Shown one piece after another: positions 30,826 through 39,623 of a stretch of 64,000 nucleotides of DNA. The stretch's first letter is position 1; the number at the start of each line of letters is the position of its first letter. Location: assembly GCF_001523745.2 (NCBI RefSeq), contig NZ_CP013386.1, positions 2,046,001-2,110,000 of the forward strand, given 5' to 3'. The stretch comes from Burkholderia mayonis. Its GTDB lineage: Bacteria > Pseudomonadota > Gammaproteobacteria > Burkholderiales > Burkholderiaceae. The notes under the pieces were generated by a model. It was given only the letters and a program-made list of their open reading frames with translations. It made no database searches and was not told the DNA's origin. The position numbers and the translations under genes were made by a program.

Positions 30826-32574
30826 ATGAAGCCTGTCGTTCGCCTTACCGCTTCCGCCACCCGAGCACTGCCGCGCTGGCTGCTGCTCACGCTTTGCATC
30901 GTCTATGCGGCGTTCGGGCTGTTCGGCCGCGATCCGTGGAAGAACGAGGACGCGGCGGGCTTCGGCGTGATGTGGACGATGGCGCAAGGCGGGCTGCACG
31001 ACTGGCTGCTGCCGAATCTCGTCGGCAAATTCGTCACGTCCGACGGGCCGCTCGGCTACTGGCTCGGCAGCCTTGCGATCCGCGCGCTGCCGTGGATCGA
31101 CGCGAGCAACGCGTCGCGTGTCTATTCGGGTGTGTTGTTCTGCGTCGCGTCCACGTTCGTCTGGTACGCCGCGTACCTGCTCGGCCGGCGCGCCGAAATC
31201 CAGCCGTTCAAGTATGCGTTCGGCGGCGAGCCCGAGCCGCGCGATTACGGCCGCACGCTCGCCGACGGCGCACTCCTCGTCCTGCTCGCCTGTTTCGGCC
31301 TCGCCGAGCGCGGCCACGAAACCACGCCGCAGCTCGCGCAATTCGCATGGATCGCGATGTTGGTCTACGGGCTCGTGCGCGCGATCGACAAGCCCGCGCA
31401 AGGCGCGCTCTGGTGGGGCATCGCGCTCGGCCTCGTCGCGCTGTCGGGCAATCCGGTGCTCGTCGCCGCGCTCGCAGTCGGCACGCTCGCGCTCTATCTC
31501 GTCACGCCCGAGATCCGCTGCGTGCAGTTGCCCGCGATCGGGCTGCCGCTCGCCGTCGCGGTGTTCGCGATCTGGCCGTTCGCCGCGCTCGCCGCCTTCC
31601 CGGATGACGCGAGCTGGTTCTTCAATCAATGGCTGCACGGCAGCCTGATGCGCTTCTCCGGCCCGCCGACGACGGTGCTCGCGTACGCGGCGAAGAACCT
31701 TCCGCTCTTCACGTGGCCCGCTTGGCCGCTCGCGATCTGGGCGTGGGTGAGCTGGGCGGGCCTGCGCCGCCGGCCGCATATCGCGATTCCGCTGTCGGTC
31801 GTCATGCCGCTCGTCGCGCTCGTGATCCTGCAAAGCCAGCAGACGAACCGGATGTACATGCTGCTGCTGCCGCCCCTCGCCGTCGTCGCGACGTTCGCGC
31901 TGCCGACGCTCAAGCGCGGCGCGATCAACGCGATCGACTGGTTCGCGGTGCTGAGCTTCACCATCCTCGGCACGTTCGTGTGGCTCGTGTGGCTCGCGTC
32001 GCTGACGGGCTTCCCGCATCCGCTCGCGCGCAATCTCGGCCGCCTCGTGCCGGGCTACGAGCCGCACTTCAAGGTGCTGTCGTTCGTCTGCGCGGTCGCG
32101 GCGACCGCGTGCTGGCTGATGCTCGTGCGCTGGCGCATCTCGCGGCAGCCGAAGGTGCTGTGGCGCAGCGTCGTGCTGTCGAGCGCGGGCACGACGCTGA
32201 TGTGGGTGCTGCTGATGACGCTGTGGCTGCCGATCGTCAACTACAGCCGGACCTATCGCGACGTCGCGCAGCAGATCGCCGCGCACCTGCCGTCCGACTA
32301 CGAGTGCATCTCGCCCGTGCGCCTCGGCGACGCGCAGATCGCGACGTTCGCGTACTTCGGCGACATGCACTTCTCGTTCACCGAGGATTGCGACGTGATC
32401 CTGCGCCAGGACCGCGCGGACTTCGGCGAGCCGAGCTCGATGTCGCAGTACGTGTGGCGCCTCGTGTGGGAAGGCCGCCGCGCCGCCGACCGCGACGAGC
32501 GCTTCCGCCTGTACGAACGGATCGAACGCCCGAAAACGCCCGTCAAGCGCCGCCCGCTGCACAAGGCCCGCTGA
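30826..32574 (+). CDS. GT-C/ArnT-like multi-spanning membrane glycosyltransferase
   Basis: 582 residues with about 11-12 membrane helices and a soluble C-terminal third. The early periplasmic loop FGRDPWKNEDAAGFGVMW fits the acidic loop of GT-C transferases such as ArnT, which use polyprenyl-phosphate sugars. Start ATG 30826 (MKPVVRL) is preferred because TACAAT at 30751-30756 looks like a -10 that would put an alternative start at 30763 at the transcript end. It ends three bases before the MATE gene. The sugar and acceptor are unknown. Confidence 0.78.
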   Translation: MKPVVRLTASATRALPRWLLLTLCIVYAAFGLFGRDPWKNEDAAGFGVMWTMAQGGLHDWLLPNLVGKFVTSDGPLGYWLGSLAIRALPWIDASNASRVYSGVLFCVASTFVWYAAYLLGRRAEIQPFKYAFGGEPEPRDYGRTLADGALLVLLACFGLAERGHETTPQLAQFAWIAMLVYGLVRAIDKPAQGALWWGIALGLVALSGNPVLVAALAVGTLALYLVTPEIRCVQLPAIGLPLAVAVFAIWPFAALAAFPDDASWFFNQWLHGSLMRFSGPPTTVLAYAAKNLPLFTWPAWPLAIWAWVSWAGLRRRPHIAIPLSVVMPLVALVILQSQQTNRMYMLLLPPLAVVATFALPTLKRGAINAIDWFAVLSFTILGTFVWLVWLASLTGFPHPLARNLGRLVPGYEPHFKVLSFVCAVAATACWLMLVRWRISRQPKVLWRSVVLSSAGTTLMWVLLMTLWLPIVNYSRTYRDVAQQIAAHLPSDYECISPVRLGDAQIATFAYFGDMHFSFTEDCDVILRQDRADFGEPSSMSQYVWRLVWEGRRAADRDERFRLYERIERPKTPVKRRPLHKAR

Positions 32575-32577
32575 CCG

Positions 32578-33933
32578 ATGCTCGGCGACATCCGCAAGAT
32601 TGCCGGTCTCGCGTGGCCGGTGCTCGTCGGCCAGCTTGCGATCATCGCGTTCGGCGTGATCGACACTGCGATGGTCGGCCGCTTCTCCGCGCTCGATCTC
32701 GCGGCGCTCGGGCTCGGCACGTCGATCTACATCTCCGTGTTCATCGGGCTGACCGGGATCCTGTCCGCCCTGCAGCCGATCGCGGGACAGCTGTACGGCG
32801 CGCGACGCTACGCCGAGATCGGCGAGGAAGCGCGCCAGGCGATGTGGCTCGCCGCGCTGCTCGCGATCCCCGGCTTCCTGCTGCTGCATTTTCCGCAACC
32901 GCTGCTGCAAATCGCGCACGCGCCCGCCGAGTTGCACGAGCGCACGGTTGCCTATCTGCGCATTCTGTCGTTCGGGCTGCCCGCGAGCCTCCTCTTTCGG
33001 ATCTACAACGCGCTGACGAACGCGGCAGGCAAGCCGCGGCTCGCGATGATCCTGCAGCTCGGCGCGCTCGTCGTCAAAGTGCCGCTCAACATCTGGTTCA
33101 TTTTCGGCGGCCTCGGCGTGCCCGCGCTCGGCGGCCCCGGTTGCGGGCTCGCGAGCACACTGGTCAACTGGGCGCTCGCGACCGTCGGCTTCACGCTGCT
33201 CGCGAAACTCGACGTGTTCGAGCCGCTCGCGATCTTCTCGCGCTTCACGCGGCCCGTCTGGCAGCGGCAGAAGGCCCTCCTCACGCTCGGCGTGCCGATG
33301 GGGCTCTCATATCTGATCGAGGTCACGTCGTACACGTTCATGGCGCTCTTCATCGCGCAGTTCGGCACGACGACGCTCGCCGGCCATCAGATCGCGAGCA
33401 ACGTCGGCGCGGTGCTGTACATGACGCCGCTTTCCATCGGCGTCGCGTCGTCGACGCTCGTCGCGCGCGCGCTCGGCGCGAAGCGGCTCGACGAAGCGCG
33501 CGCGCTCGGCCGACACGGGATCGCGCTTGCATGCGCGGCCGCGTGCGTATACGGGATCGTCGTGTTCGCGCTGCGGCCGCTGATCGTATCGGGCTACACG
33601 CCGAATCCGGCCGTCGCCGCGGCTGCGATGCCGCTCATCGCGATCGTGACGTTCTATCACTTCTTCGACGCGCTGCAGATCACGACCGCGTTCGTGCTGC
33701 GCGCACACAAGGTCGCCGTCGTGCCGACCGCGATCTATGCGATCGCGCTGTGGGGCGTCGGGCTCGGCGGCGGCTATCTGCTCGGCTTCGACGTCGGCGG
33801 CGTCGTGCCGGCGTCGCTCACGGGCGCGCGCGGCTTCTGGATCGCCAACACGGCGAGCCTGATCCTCGCGGGCGGCGGGCTCGCGCTCTATCTGCGACGC
33901 ATCGGGCGGCGGGATCTGAGCGGCGGGCGGTGA
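32578..33933 (+). CDS. MATE family efflux transporter
   Basis: 451 residues with 12 membrane helices in two related halves; the N-terminus MLGDIRKIAGLAWPVLVGQLAIIAFGVIDTAMVG is typical of NorM-type MATE pumps, and GLGVPALGGPGCGLASTLVNW is a conserved loop. It begins three bases after the glycosyltransferase-like gene, so the two are likely co-transcribed; a MATE next to a lipid-linked sugar enzyme could also act as a flippase, which is inference. Confidence 0.92.
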   Translation: MLGDIRKIAGLAWPVLVGQLAIIAFGVIDTAMVGRFSALDLAALGLGTSIYISVFIGLTGILSALQPIAGQLYGARRYAEIGEEARQAMWLAALLAIPGFLLLHFPQPLLQIAHAPAELHERTVAYLRILSFGLPASLLFRIYNALTNAAGKPRLAMILQLGALVVKVPLNIWFIFGGLGVPALGGPGCGLASTLVNWALATVGFTLLAKLDVFEPLAIFSRFTRPVWQRQKALLTLGVPMGLSYLIEVTSYTFMALFIAQFGTTTLAGHQIASNVGAVLYMTPLSIGVASSTLVARALGAKRLDEARALGRHGIALACAAACVYGIVVFALRPLIVSGYTPNPAVAAAAMPLIAIVTFYHFFDALQITTAFVLRAHKVAVVPTAIYAIALWGVGLGGGYLLGFDVGGVVPASLTGARGFWIANTASLILAGGGLALYLRRIGRRDLSGGR

Positions 33934-34142
33934 CGGGCGGCGGGTGCCGCGCGCTTCCTGCCCTTGCGGTTTTCGATGCGCGAATTCTGCCTTCTGCATT
34001 CCGGCGCTCGGCCTCTCGCCCCTATGTCGAGCCTGCATGTCAGCGCCCACGCGCCAGTTCCCCCGAGTGGCGTATCGCCAAGTACGGCATCGTCGCGCCG
34101 CATCGCGCGTGAGCGCGGCGGCGTCGGCCGCCGCAGCGGTCG

Positions 34143-34553
34143 TCACGCATGCGCGCGCGCGTCGGCGGCATCACGTTGTTCGAACACGTCGCGTGCGGCG
34201 AAGAGCGCGTTGATCGCGGCCGGGAAGCCCGCGTACACGGCCATCTGCATGAACACCTCGACGATCTCGTCGCGCGTGCAGCCGACATTGAGCGCCGCCT
34301 CGATGTGCACCTTCAGCTGCGGCTGCGCGTGGCCCAGCGTCGCGAGCGACGCGATCGTCGCGATCTCGCGCGACCTCAGATCGAGCTGCGGCCGGCTGTA
34401 GATGTCGCCGAAACCGAACTCGACAAGCAGCCGCCCGAAGTCGGGCGCGATCGGCGCGAGCGCCGCGACCACGCGCTCGCCGACGTCGCCGTCGATTTCC
34501 TTCAGCTTGTTCCAGCCTCGCGTATAGCGGTCTTCTGCGGTGCATTGTTCCAT
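34143..34553 (-). CDS. Carboxymuconolactone decarboxylase family protein
   Basis: 136 residues, MEQCTAEDRYTRGWNKLKEIDG, with the family core HIEAALNVGCTRDEIVEVFMQMAVYAGFPAAINAL. It has one conserved Cys in the core and one at residue 4, so it lacks the AhpD CxxC redox pair. Its start lies within the 3' end of the merR gene (52-base overlap). In Bacillus the similarly regulated YraC belongs to this family and is part of the AdhR aldehyde-response regulon, which suggests a role in carbonyl or electrophile stress here. Confidence 0.9.
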   Translation of the reverse strand: MEQCTAEDRYTRGWNKLKEIDGDVGERVVAALAPIAPDFGRLLVEFGFGDIYSRPQLDLRSREIATIASLATLGHAQPQLKVHIEAALNVGCTRDEIVEVFMQMAVYAGFPAAINALFAARDVFEQRDAADARAHA

Positions 34554-34987
34554 CGTTCGTCCTTGTCCGGTTGAGGTTGATTCGCCTGTCGAATCGCGTC
34601 GCGCTCGGCCCGCTCGTAATACGCGATCTTGTCGACGATCGCGTCGAGGTTCGTCTGCAGCGTGTCGATCTGTGCGCGCACCCTGTCGCGATGCGCGGCG
34701 AGAAGCGCACGCCGCTCGCCGATCGTCGCGTCGCCCAGCGCGCGCAGCTCGGCGAACGCGTGCATCCCGGCGATCGGCATCCCGGTCGCCTTCAGGCGCA
34801 TCACGAAGCGCAGCCAATCGAGATCGGCGGGCGCGTACAGCCGATGCCCCGACTGCGTGCGCGAGATCGACCGCAGCAGGCCGGCCTGTTCGTAGTAGCG
34901 CAGCGTGTGCGTCGACACGCCGACGAGCGCGGCGACCTGGCCGATCGTCAACGCGCGCGGGGACGTTTGCTTCGATGCGTTCGACAT
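34502..34987 (-). CDS. MerR family regulator, NmlR/AdhR-like
   Basis: 161 residues. The N-terminal winged HTH (ALTIGQVAALVGVSTHTLRY, then YEQAGLL) is followed by a coiled coil with RAQIDTLQTNLDAIVDKIAYYE, a pattern typical of the NmlR/AdhR branch. There is no cysteine, although members of that branch often use a Cys to sense aldehydes. A 22-bp perfect palindrome lies just upstream. Start ATG 34987 leaves only a very short leader after the predicted -10. Confidence 0.9.
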   Translation of the reverse strand: MSNASKQTSPRALTIGQVAALVGVSTHTLRYYEQAGLLRSISRTQSGHRLYAPADLDWLRFVMRLKATGMPIAGMHAFAELRALGDATIGERRALLAAHRDRVRAQIDTLQTNLDAIVDKIAYYERAERDAIRQANQPQPDKDERWNNAPQKTAIREAGTS

Positions 34988-34997
34988 GACGTTCTCA

Positions 34998-35028
34998 AGG
35001 TTAGGACTTAGAGTGCACTCTAAGTCAA
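34998..35028 (-). promoter_or_regulatory. MerR-type promoter with perfect 22-bp palindrome
   Basis: On the minus strand TTGACT (35028-35023) and TAACCT (35003-34998) are separated by 19 bp, the long spacer typical of MerR-activated promoters. The palindrome GACTTAGAGTGCACTCTAAG TC occupies 35005-35026, mostly inside the spacer. It resembles the CTTAGAGT..ACTCTAAG type operators of AdhR-like regulators. Confidence 0.8.
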
Positions 35029-35430
35029 GCAGCGCGTGATGGCCAGCGGCGGCATAGTGCGAATCGCCTCGCGGCGACGGAGGTCGCACTGCCGGCGAGA
35101 ACGGGCGTTGACGAGTAAGCGGGCGGAGGTCCGGGCGACCCGGCAAACTGCAGCCGATATCCGGGATTTGGGACCCGCGGATCTCGGTCGGCAGGGTTCG
35201 TGATTACCGATTGCCCCCGTCCGGCCCGATTTCCGTCAAAGATGGTAAAAACCCGCCCGCATGCCCCGCCGCAGCCTTTACAGTGTGGCCGTCGATGCGC
35301 AACATTGCCCCCGCTGTCTTAAAAAGGGCACGCATTTGTCCTATGCTTGAACGCAACGCCCGGCCCGCGCCGCGCGCCGGCGTCCGTTCTGACAGCCATT
35401 CATCCGTTTCGTCACAAGGGAGCCCCCGCC
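35029..35430. other. Spacer between merR and the HHH gene
   Basis: GC-rich, no convincing gene. TTAAAA (about 35318-35323) and TATGCT (about 35342-35347) could form a plus-strand promoter for the HHH gene, whose ribosome site AAGGGA is at 35416-35421. Confidence 0.45.
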
Positions 35431-36012
35431 ATGCTGAAAAAGCTGCTGATGCTGGTCGTCGCACTGTCGCTTTCGCTGACCGCAGCGTTCGCCGCCGCGG
35501 TCGAAGTCAATACCGCCGATCAGGCGGCGCTCGAATCGGTGAAGGGCCTCGGCCCGGTGAAGTCGAAGGCGATCATCGACGAGCGCGCGAAGCACGGCCC
35601 GTTCAAGGACGCCGACGATCTCGCGAGCCGCGTGAAGGGCCTCGGCGCGAAGTCGGTCGCCAATCTCGAGGCGGCAGGCTTGACGATCGGCGGCTCGTCG
35701 ACGCCGCCGGCGGGCGCGAAGGCGAAGACCAGCACGGCGAAGCCGGCCGCGACCACGACGACCGCCGCACCGGCGCCGACGCCGGCCACGATGACGCCGT
35801 CGCCTGCCGCCACCACGCCGGCGACGGCGGCGAGCACGCCGATGGCGAAGAAGACGCGTGCGTCGAAGAAGAAGGAAAAAGCCGCGGCAGTTGCAAGCGC
35901 CGCAACCGACGCGAGCGCGCCGGCCGCCGCGTCGTCGACAAAGGCGAAGGGCTCGAAGAAGAGCAAGAAGAACAAGGCGGCGACGCCCGCGCCCGCTGCA
36001 TCGGGCGCATAA
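35431..36012 (+). CDS. Secreted ComEA-like helix-hairpin-helix protein with Lys/Ala-rich tail
   Basis: 193 residues. A signal peptide (MLKKLLMLVVALSLSLTAAFAAA) is followed by a HhH DNA-binding motif (VEVNTADQAALESVKGLGPV, then KSKAIIDERAKHG), as in ComEA, and by a low-complexity Ala/Thr/Pro and then Lys-rich tail (ASKKKEKAAAVAS; KSKKNKAATP). ComEA binds incoming DNA in the periplasm, so a DNA-binding role is likely; the basic tail adds non-specific affinity. Confidence 0.88.
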   Translation: MLKKLLMLVVALSLSLTAAFAAAVEVNTADQAALESVKGLGPVKSKAIIDERAKHGPFKDADDLASRVKGLGAKSVANLEAAGLTIGGSSTPPAGAKAKTSTAKPAATTTTAAPAPTPATMTPSPAATTPATAASTPMAKKTRASKKKEKAAAVASAATDASAPAAASSTKAKGSKKSKKNKAATPAPAASGA

Positions 36013-36092
36013 GTCGGGCGCCGCGCGCCGCGCGCGGCGTCTTCGTTCCACCGGCGCCGTTCGCGGCGCCGCCTCAACCTAGCAGGTGAATC

Positions 36093-36515
36093 ATGGGTCT
36101 ACTCGACATCGTTGGCGGTCTGATCGGCGGCCAAGGCGGCAATCAGAACGCGCTCGTCAGCGCCGCGCTGGAATTCATCAACAACCAGCCGGGCGGCCTG
36201 AACGGCCTCATCGAGAAATTCAACGCGGGCGGCGCGGGCGGAATCATCGGCTCGTGGATCGGCACCGGCGAAAACCAGCCGATCTCGTCGGAGACGCTGC
36301 AGAATGTGCTCGGCTCGGACACGGTCGGCGCGCTCGCGCAGAAGATCGGCGTCGATCCGCAGCAGGCGTCCGGCATCCTCGCGCAGGTGCTGCCGCACAT
36401 CGTCAACGGCGCGACGCCGAACGGCGAAGTGCCGGCGAACGGCCAGCTCGACACGTCGAACGTGCTCGGCACGCTGTCGCAGCTGGCGGGCCTGTTCGGC
36501 AACAAGCAGGCCTGA
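36093..36515 (+). CDS. YidB-like protein (DUF937)
   Basis: 140 residues, Gly/Gln/Ile-rich, starting MGLLDIVGGLIGGQGGNQNALVSAA. The region LSSxTLQNVLGSDTVGALAQKIGV and a C-terminal VLGTLSQLAGLFGN are typical of DUF937/YidB. Function is unknown. It is the last gene before the genomic island. Confidence 0.88.
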   Translation: MGLLDIVGGLIGGQGGNQNALVSAALEFINNQPGGLNGLIEKFNAGGAGGIIGSWIGTGENQPISSETLQNVLGSDTVGALAQKIGVDPQQASGILAQVLPHIVNGATPNGEVPANGQLDTSNVLGTLSQLAGLFGNKQA

Positions 36516-36601
36516 GCGGCAGCGCACGGCATCGCGTGCGGCGCCGTCGGCGCCCCGCGCGATGCCCCCGCCACGGCGGCCGCAGAAACGCGCCGCCGGT
36601 A

Positions 36602-37243
36602 ATCGGGATAGGGGCGGCCAGTGACCTAGCCGATCCCCTCCCACACCACCCGGCATGCGGGTCCGCACCGGGCGGTTCGAGTAGTTGAGGTCAGGTGAGG
36701 CGAGGCCTGCCCAGGCGATCAAAGTAGGCAATCGTCAGGACGTGATGCAGCCCGGTCATGCTGTTGTGCCACGAGCGACGGCTGAGGGCCGCCACCGATT
36801 GGGCCACGCTTGGCTTGGCCCCAAGCTTGAGCAGCTCCCGGTATATCGTCTTGCCGCGCCGCCAATGCTTCAGATGGAGCGCGCGCATCCGCCGGCGCAT
36901 CCACTCGTCCAGCTGTTGCCAGCGGCGATAGGTCTGCGCCAATTGGAAGTACGCTTTCCAGCCCAGCATGTAGCTGCGCAGCCGCTCGATCACTTCGCTT
37001 ATGCTGCGCCCGCCGGATCGGCCGGTGAGCTGCCTGATCCTTTGCTTGAACGTCTCCAACGCCTTGTCTGACACGATGCGTTTAATCTCGCCTTTCCGAG
37101 TTTCCCATGGGGCGTACCCCAGAAACTTGCGACCCAAGACGCTTGCCACCGCACTCTTCGATTCGTTGATCTTCAGGTGCAGCTTGTCATAACAGCGCTT
37201 GAGTCGTGCCATCACCCGCTCGCCAGCCTTCCGGCTGCGCACG
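36602..37243 (-). mobile_element. Group II intron fragment (3' end with truncated maturase)
   Basis: The minus strand ends with an intron domain V (about 36640-36680: GAACCGCCCGGTGCGGACC and GGGTGGTG pairing) and domain VI. Upstream lies the maturase C-terminus (frame 36691 to about 37243): KAGERVMARLKRCYDKLHL, the X/thumb domain, ending HNSMTGLHHVLTIAYFDRLG. The reverse transcriptase domains and 5' ribozyme part are gone: homology stops at about 37243, where a zinc-finger phage protein begins on the other strand. Confidence 0.85.
36691..37243 (-). pseudogene. Group II intron reverse transcriptase/maturase, C-terminal fragment
   Basis: About 184 residues of an LtrA-type protein remain, from HVRSRKAGERV (end of the RT palm/thumb junction) to the stop at 36691. 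RT motifs including YADD are missing, so it cannot support splicing or retrohoming alone. The open frame extends to 37443 only because of neighbouring DNA. Confidence 0.85.
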
Positions 37244-37534
37244 TGGCCGTGGACCTTCCTCTGCCGCACGTGCCGCGCGTACGTCAGGCTGCATCCGTTC
37301 ACCCACATTCCGCTCGGCACGCTCGCCGACGCGCCGACCCGCGAGGCACGGAAGCGCGCGAAGGCTGAATTCAACCCGATCTGGCAGTCCGGCGCGATGA
37401 CGCGCATCGCCGCGTACGTCTGGCTGGCCCAGCGGCTCGGCATCGAGAACCACGAGGAATGTCACATCGATCGGTTCGACATCGAAACTTGCGACCGCGT
37501 GGTCGCCGCAATCCGCGAGAAAAAACACCAATGA
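37243..37534 (+). pseudogene. Phage zinc-finger protein (DUF3268-like), 5'-truncated
   Basis: The reading frame runs WTFLCRTCRAYVRLHPFTHI and then PLGTLADAPTREARKRA, with a CxxC pair and a C-terminal ECHIDRFDIETCDRVVAAI. This matches the DUF3268 family seen in phages. The N-terminus with the first zinc ligands is lost at the intron junction. The stop is 37532-37534 and overlaps the next start (ATGA). Confidence 0.75.
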
Positions 37535-37596
37535 CCGATACCCAAGATCCGCTCTGGCGCGCGCTCGCGCGCCTTGAGCACGCCGAGCTAGTCGGC

Positions 37597-39067
37597 CCTG
37601 AACAATTCGTTTTGTCGCGCAGATGAAGCTACGCCGCCGACGGCGCAGCGGCTCGGAAGCTGAGCAAAGCGACGAGAATCAGGGCGTAAAAAAGCCGCAG
37701 GTTGCGCAGGATCATCCGCAGGTTGTGGCCAGCGCCGCACAGCACCGCATGAATCGCATCGCCCAACGAACCCTTGAGCCAATTTCGATCGAGCTTGCCG
37801 TCGGCCTTCATGTGCCCGATGGCCGGTTCGATTGCGCTGCGACGCCGGATCATTGCTCGCAGGCCGCGTGTGATACCGCGTCGCAAACCTGGGTGATAGA
37901 CCTTCACACCATCGACGGCGACGCCCTTGTAGCCGCGGTCGACGACGGCGATCTCCGGCTGCACATCGCTCAGGATCGCCGCTTGTTCCAACGCTTCGGC
38001 CAACGTGTGCCCGTCGTATGGATTGCCCGGCATTGAACGAGCTCCGACTACCAGACCTTCCTTGTGCGTCGTGGTGATCGACACCTTCACGCCAAATTCG
38101 TACGGCTTGCGCGCTTTGCCTTTCGCCAGGCACTCGACTTCCGGCGCGTGCAGCGCATACAGCTTGTTTTTGTCCTTCTGCTTCTGCGTGAGAATCCGCT
38201 TCGTGCGGCTGATCAAGTCTTCCAACTCCGCGCGACTTTGCTGAACAACGCCTTCCAGTTGCCGCTCCACGTCACGCATCACGCGCCCCACTCGTGAACG
38301 CAAAGTGCGCAGCGCCTTCTTCATCCGCTTGTACTGCTTCGCATGCGCATAGCGCCCGATCTGGCCCGCCAGACGCGGCGCTTCGCGGTTGTAGTTCTGC
38401 CGCAGCTTCAGCCCGTGCTGGGCGGCGGCCTTCACCAGATGTTCCCGGCAACGTTCGAGCAGGCGCGAATCGGTGGGATGCGCAATCGCCTTTTCCATCA
38501 CCGTCGTATCGACAATCACCCGCTTCAGGCTCGTCGTCTTGATGACCTTTGCGCGTTTGGCCGCTTCGATCGTCTCAGCCAACAGTTCTTCAACGCCGGC
38601 TTCGCCCAGGCGCTTACGCCAGCGCGTCAGGCTCGACGGATCGATCGGCGGTTTCGTCTGCAAGTACGTCTCGCCGGTGAACACTTGCCAGTACGGGTTC
38701 TCCAGCCATTGCCAGACGACCTCTTCATCCGACAGGTCGAACGCGTGCTGCAAGTACAGCAGCCCTGCGATCAAACGCGGCGACGTTGCCGGTCGGCCAC
38801 GAGACGATGCGAAACTCGCACTCATCGTCGTGCTCAACCGAGCCCAGTCGATCAGATCGGCCAGGCGAATCAACGGATGCTTCAGATTGATCTGCTCGCG
38901 CAGCGGTTGGCGGAAGAAATCTCCCTCTGTCACCGGCAACTTCGGACCCATCCACACCTCGTCAGGATTTGCAGGATTCACGCGTCAATATGCCTGCTTC
39001 CTGCAAATCCAACAACACCGTTTCGGCCTCACCGCCTTTCCGTATAAGCCGTCCAGGATTGTTCAGG
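37597..39067 (-). mobile_element. IS element, IS5-superfamily, about 1.47 kb
   Basis: The ends are inverted: CCTGAACAAT at 37597-37606 and its complement ATTGTTCAGG at 39058-39067. It carries one transposase gene on the minus strand. Target duplication is not evident. The sequence is intact as far as can be read. Confidence 0.8.
37629..38981 (-). CDS. IS5-superfamily DDE transposase
   Basis: 450 residues with an InsH-like N-terminal domain (GRPATSPRLIAGLLYLQHAF), the central coiled segment and a DDE core: first D in VIVDTTVMEKAI, second D in AVVDRGYKG and the E in RRSAIEPAIGHMK. GTG 38981 or ATG 38951 (MGPKLPVTEG) may be the start. No stop or frameshift, so it is probably active. Confidence 0.9.
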   Translation of the reverse strand: MNPANPDEVWMGPKLPVTEGDFFRQPLREQINLKHPLIRLADLIDWARLSTTMSASFASSRGRPATSPRLIAGLLYLQHAFDLSDEEVVWQWLENPYWQVFTGETYLQTKPPIDPSSLTRWRKRLGEAGVEELLAETIEAAKRAKVIKTTSLKRVIVDTTVMEKAIAHPTDSRLLERCREHLVKAAAQHGLKLRQNYNREAPRLAGQIGRYAHAKQYKRMKKALRTLRSRVGRVMRDVERQLEGVVQQSRAELEDLISRTKRILTQKQKDKNKLYALHAPEVECLAKGKARKPYEFGVKVSITTTHKEGLVVGARSMPGNPYDGHTLAEALEQAAILSDVQPEIAVVDRGYKGVAVDGVKVYHPGLRRGITRGLRAMIRRRSAIEPAIGHMKADGKLDRNWLKGSLGDAIHAVLCGAGHNLRMILRNLRLFYALILVALLSFRAAAPSAA

Positions 39068-39215
39068 TTCGACGAGCTACTGGAAGACGACCGCAACCAG
39101 CTGCGGCCCACGTTCGCCGCGTTGCACGGCAGTCACGCGATGCGCATCCCCGACACGATCGTCGCGCGCATCCGTCATCTGGACGCGACGCTGCCGAAGA
39201 CGACGGAGACCTGAC

Positions 39216-39623
39216 ATGCTGCTCGACAAGATAGGCGGCGCTGACGCCGCGTTCCGCGCTCAGATCGAAGGCATCTACTGGGACGGCAAGATCGGCTGCG
39301 AGCCGCATCCGAAATACGGATACGGATGCGACACGCTACCGAACGGCTGGACCGAGATCACGTGGGAAGTGTTCGCGAAGTCGAAGTTCTTCTGCACGCC
39401 AATCGCGACTGGCTGGCTGCGCACGACGATCGGCAATGCGCGGCTGTTCTTCATGCATGACCGGGTCGGCTTCGCGCTGCTCGGCGACTACCGCGTCGGC
39501 ACGGTACAGGTATTCCGGTTTGGTTGCGAACACGAAATGAAGAGCGAAACCGTTGGCAACTGCCTGCACCGCTACACGTGCACGAAGTGCGGCTTCAGCG
39601 AAGTCGTCGATTCGTCCGACTGA
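39216..39623 (+). CDS. Hypothetical phage-type protein with Cys/His-rich C-terminus
   Basis: 135 residues, MLLDKIGGADAAFRAQIEGI. The last 30 residues contain CEHEMKSETVGNCLHRYTCT KCGF, which looks like a zinc ribbon. It starts two bases after the split gene's stop, so it belonged to the same prophage operon. No function known to me. Confidence 0.65.
   Translation: MLLDKIGGADAAFRAQIEGIYWDGKIGCEPHPKYGYGCDTLPNGWTEITWEVFAKSKFFCTPIATGWLRTTIGNARLFFMHDRVGFALLGDYRVGTVQVFRFGCEHEMKSETVGNCLHRYTCTKCGFSEVVDSSD

Larger units (their letters stand above)
37531..39214 (+). pseudogene. Small phage-like gene split by an IS element
   Basis: The 5' part reads MTDTQDPLWRALARLEHAEL to 37596, and the 3' part FDELLEDDRNQLRPTFAALH from 39068 to the stop at 39214. 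Deleting 37597-39067 joins them in one frame of 70 codons. No relatives known to me. No target-site duplication is visible, so exact reconstruction is an inference. Confidence 0.6.

Noticed and set aside
30751..32937. Minus-strand open frame of 728 codons
   Set aside because: Antisense of the GT-C-like gene, charged low-complexity text.
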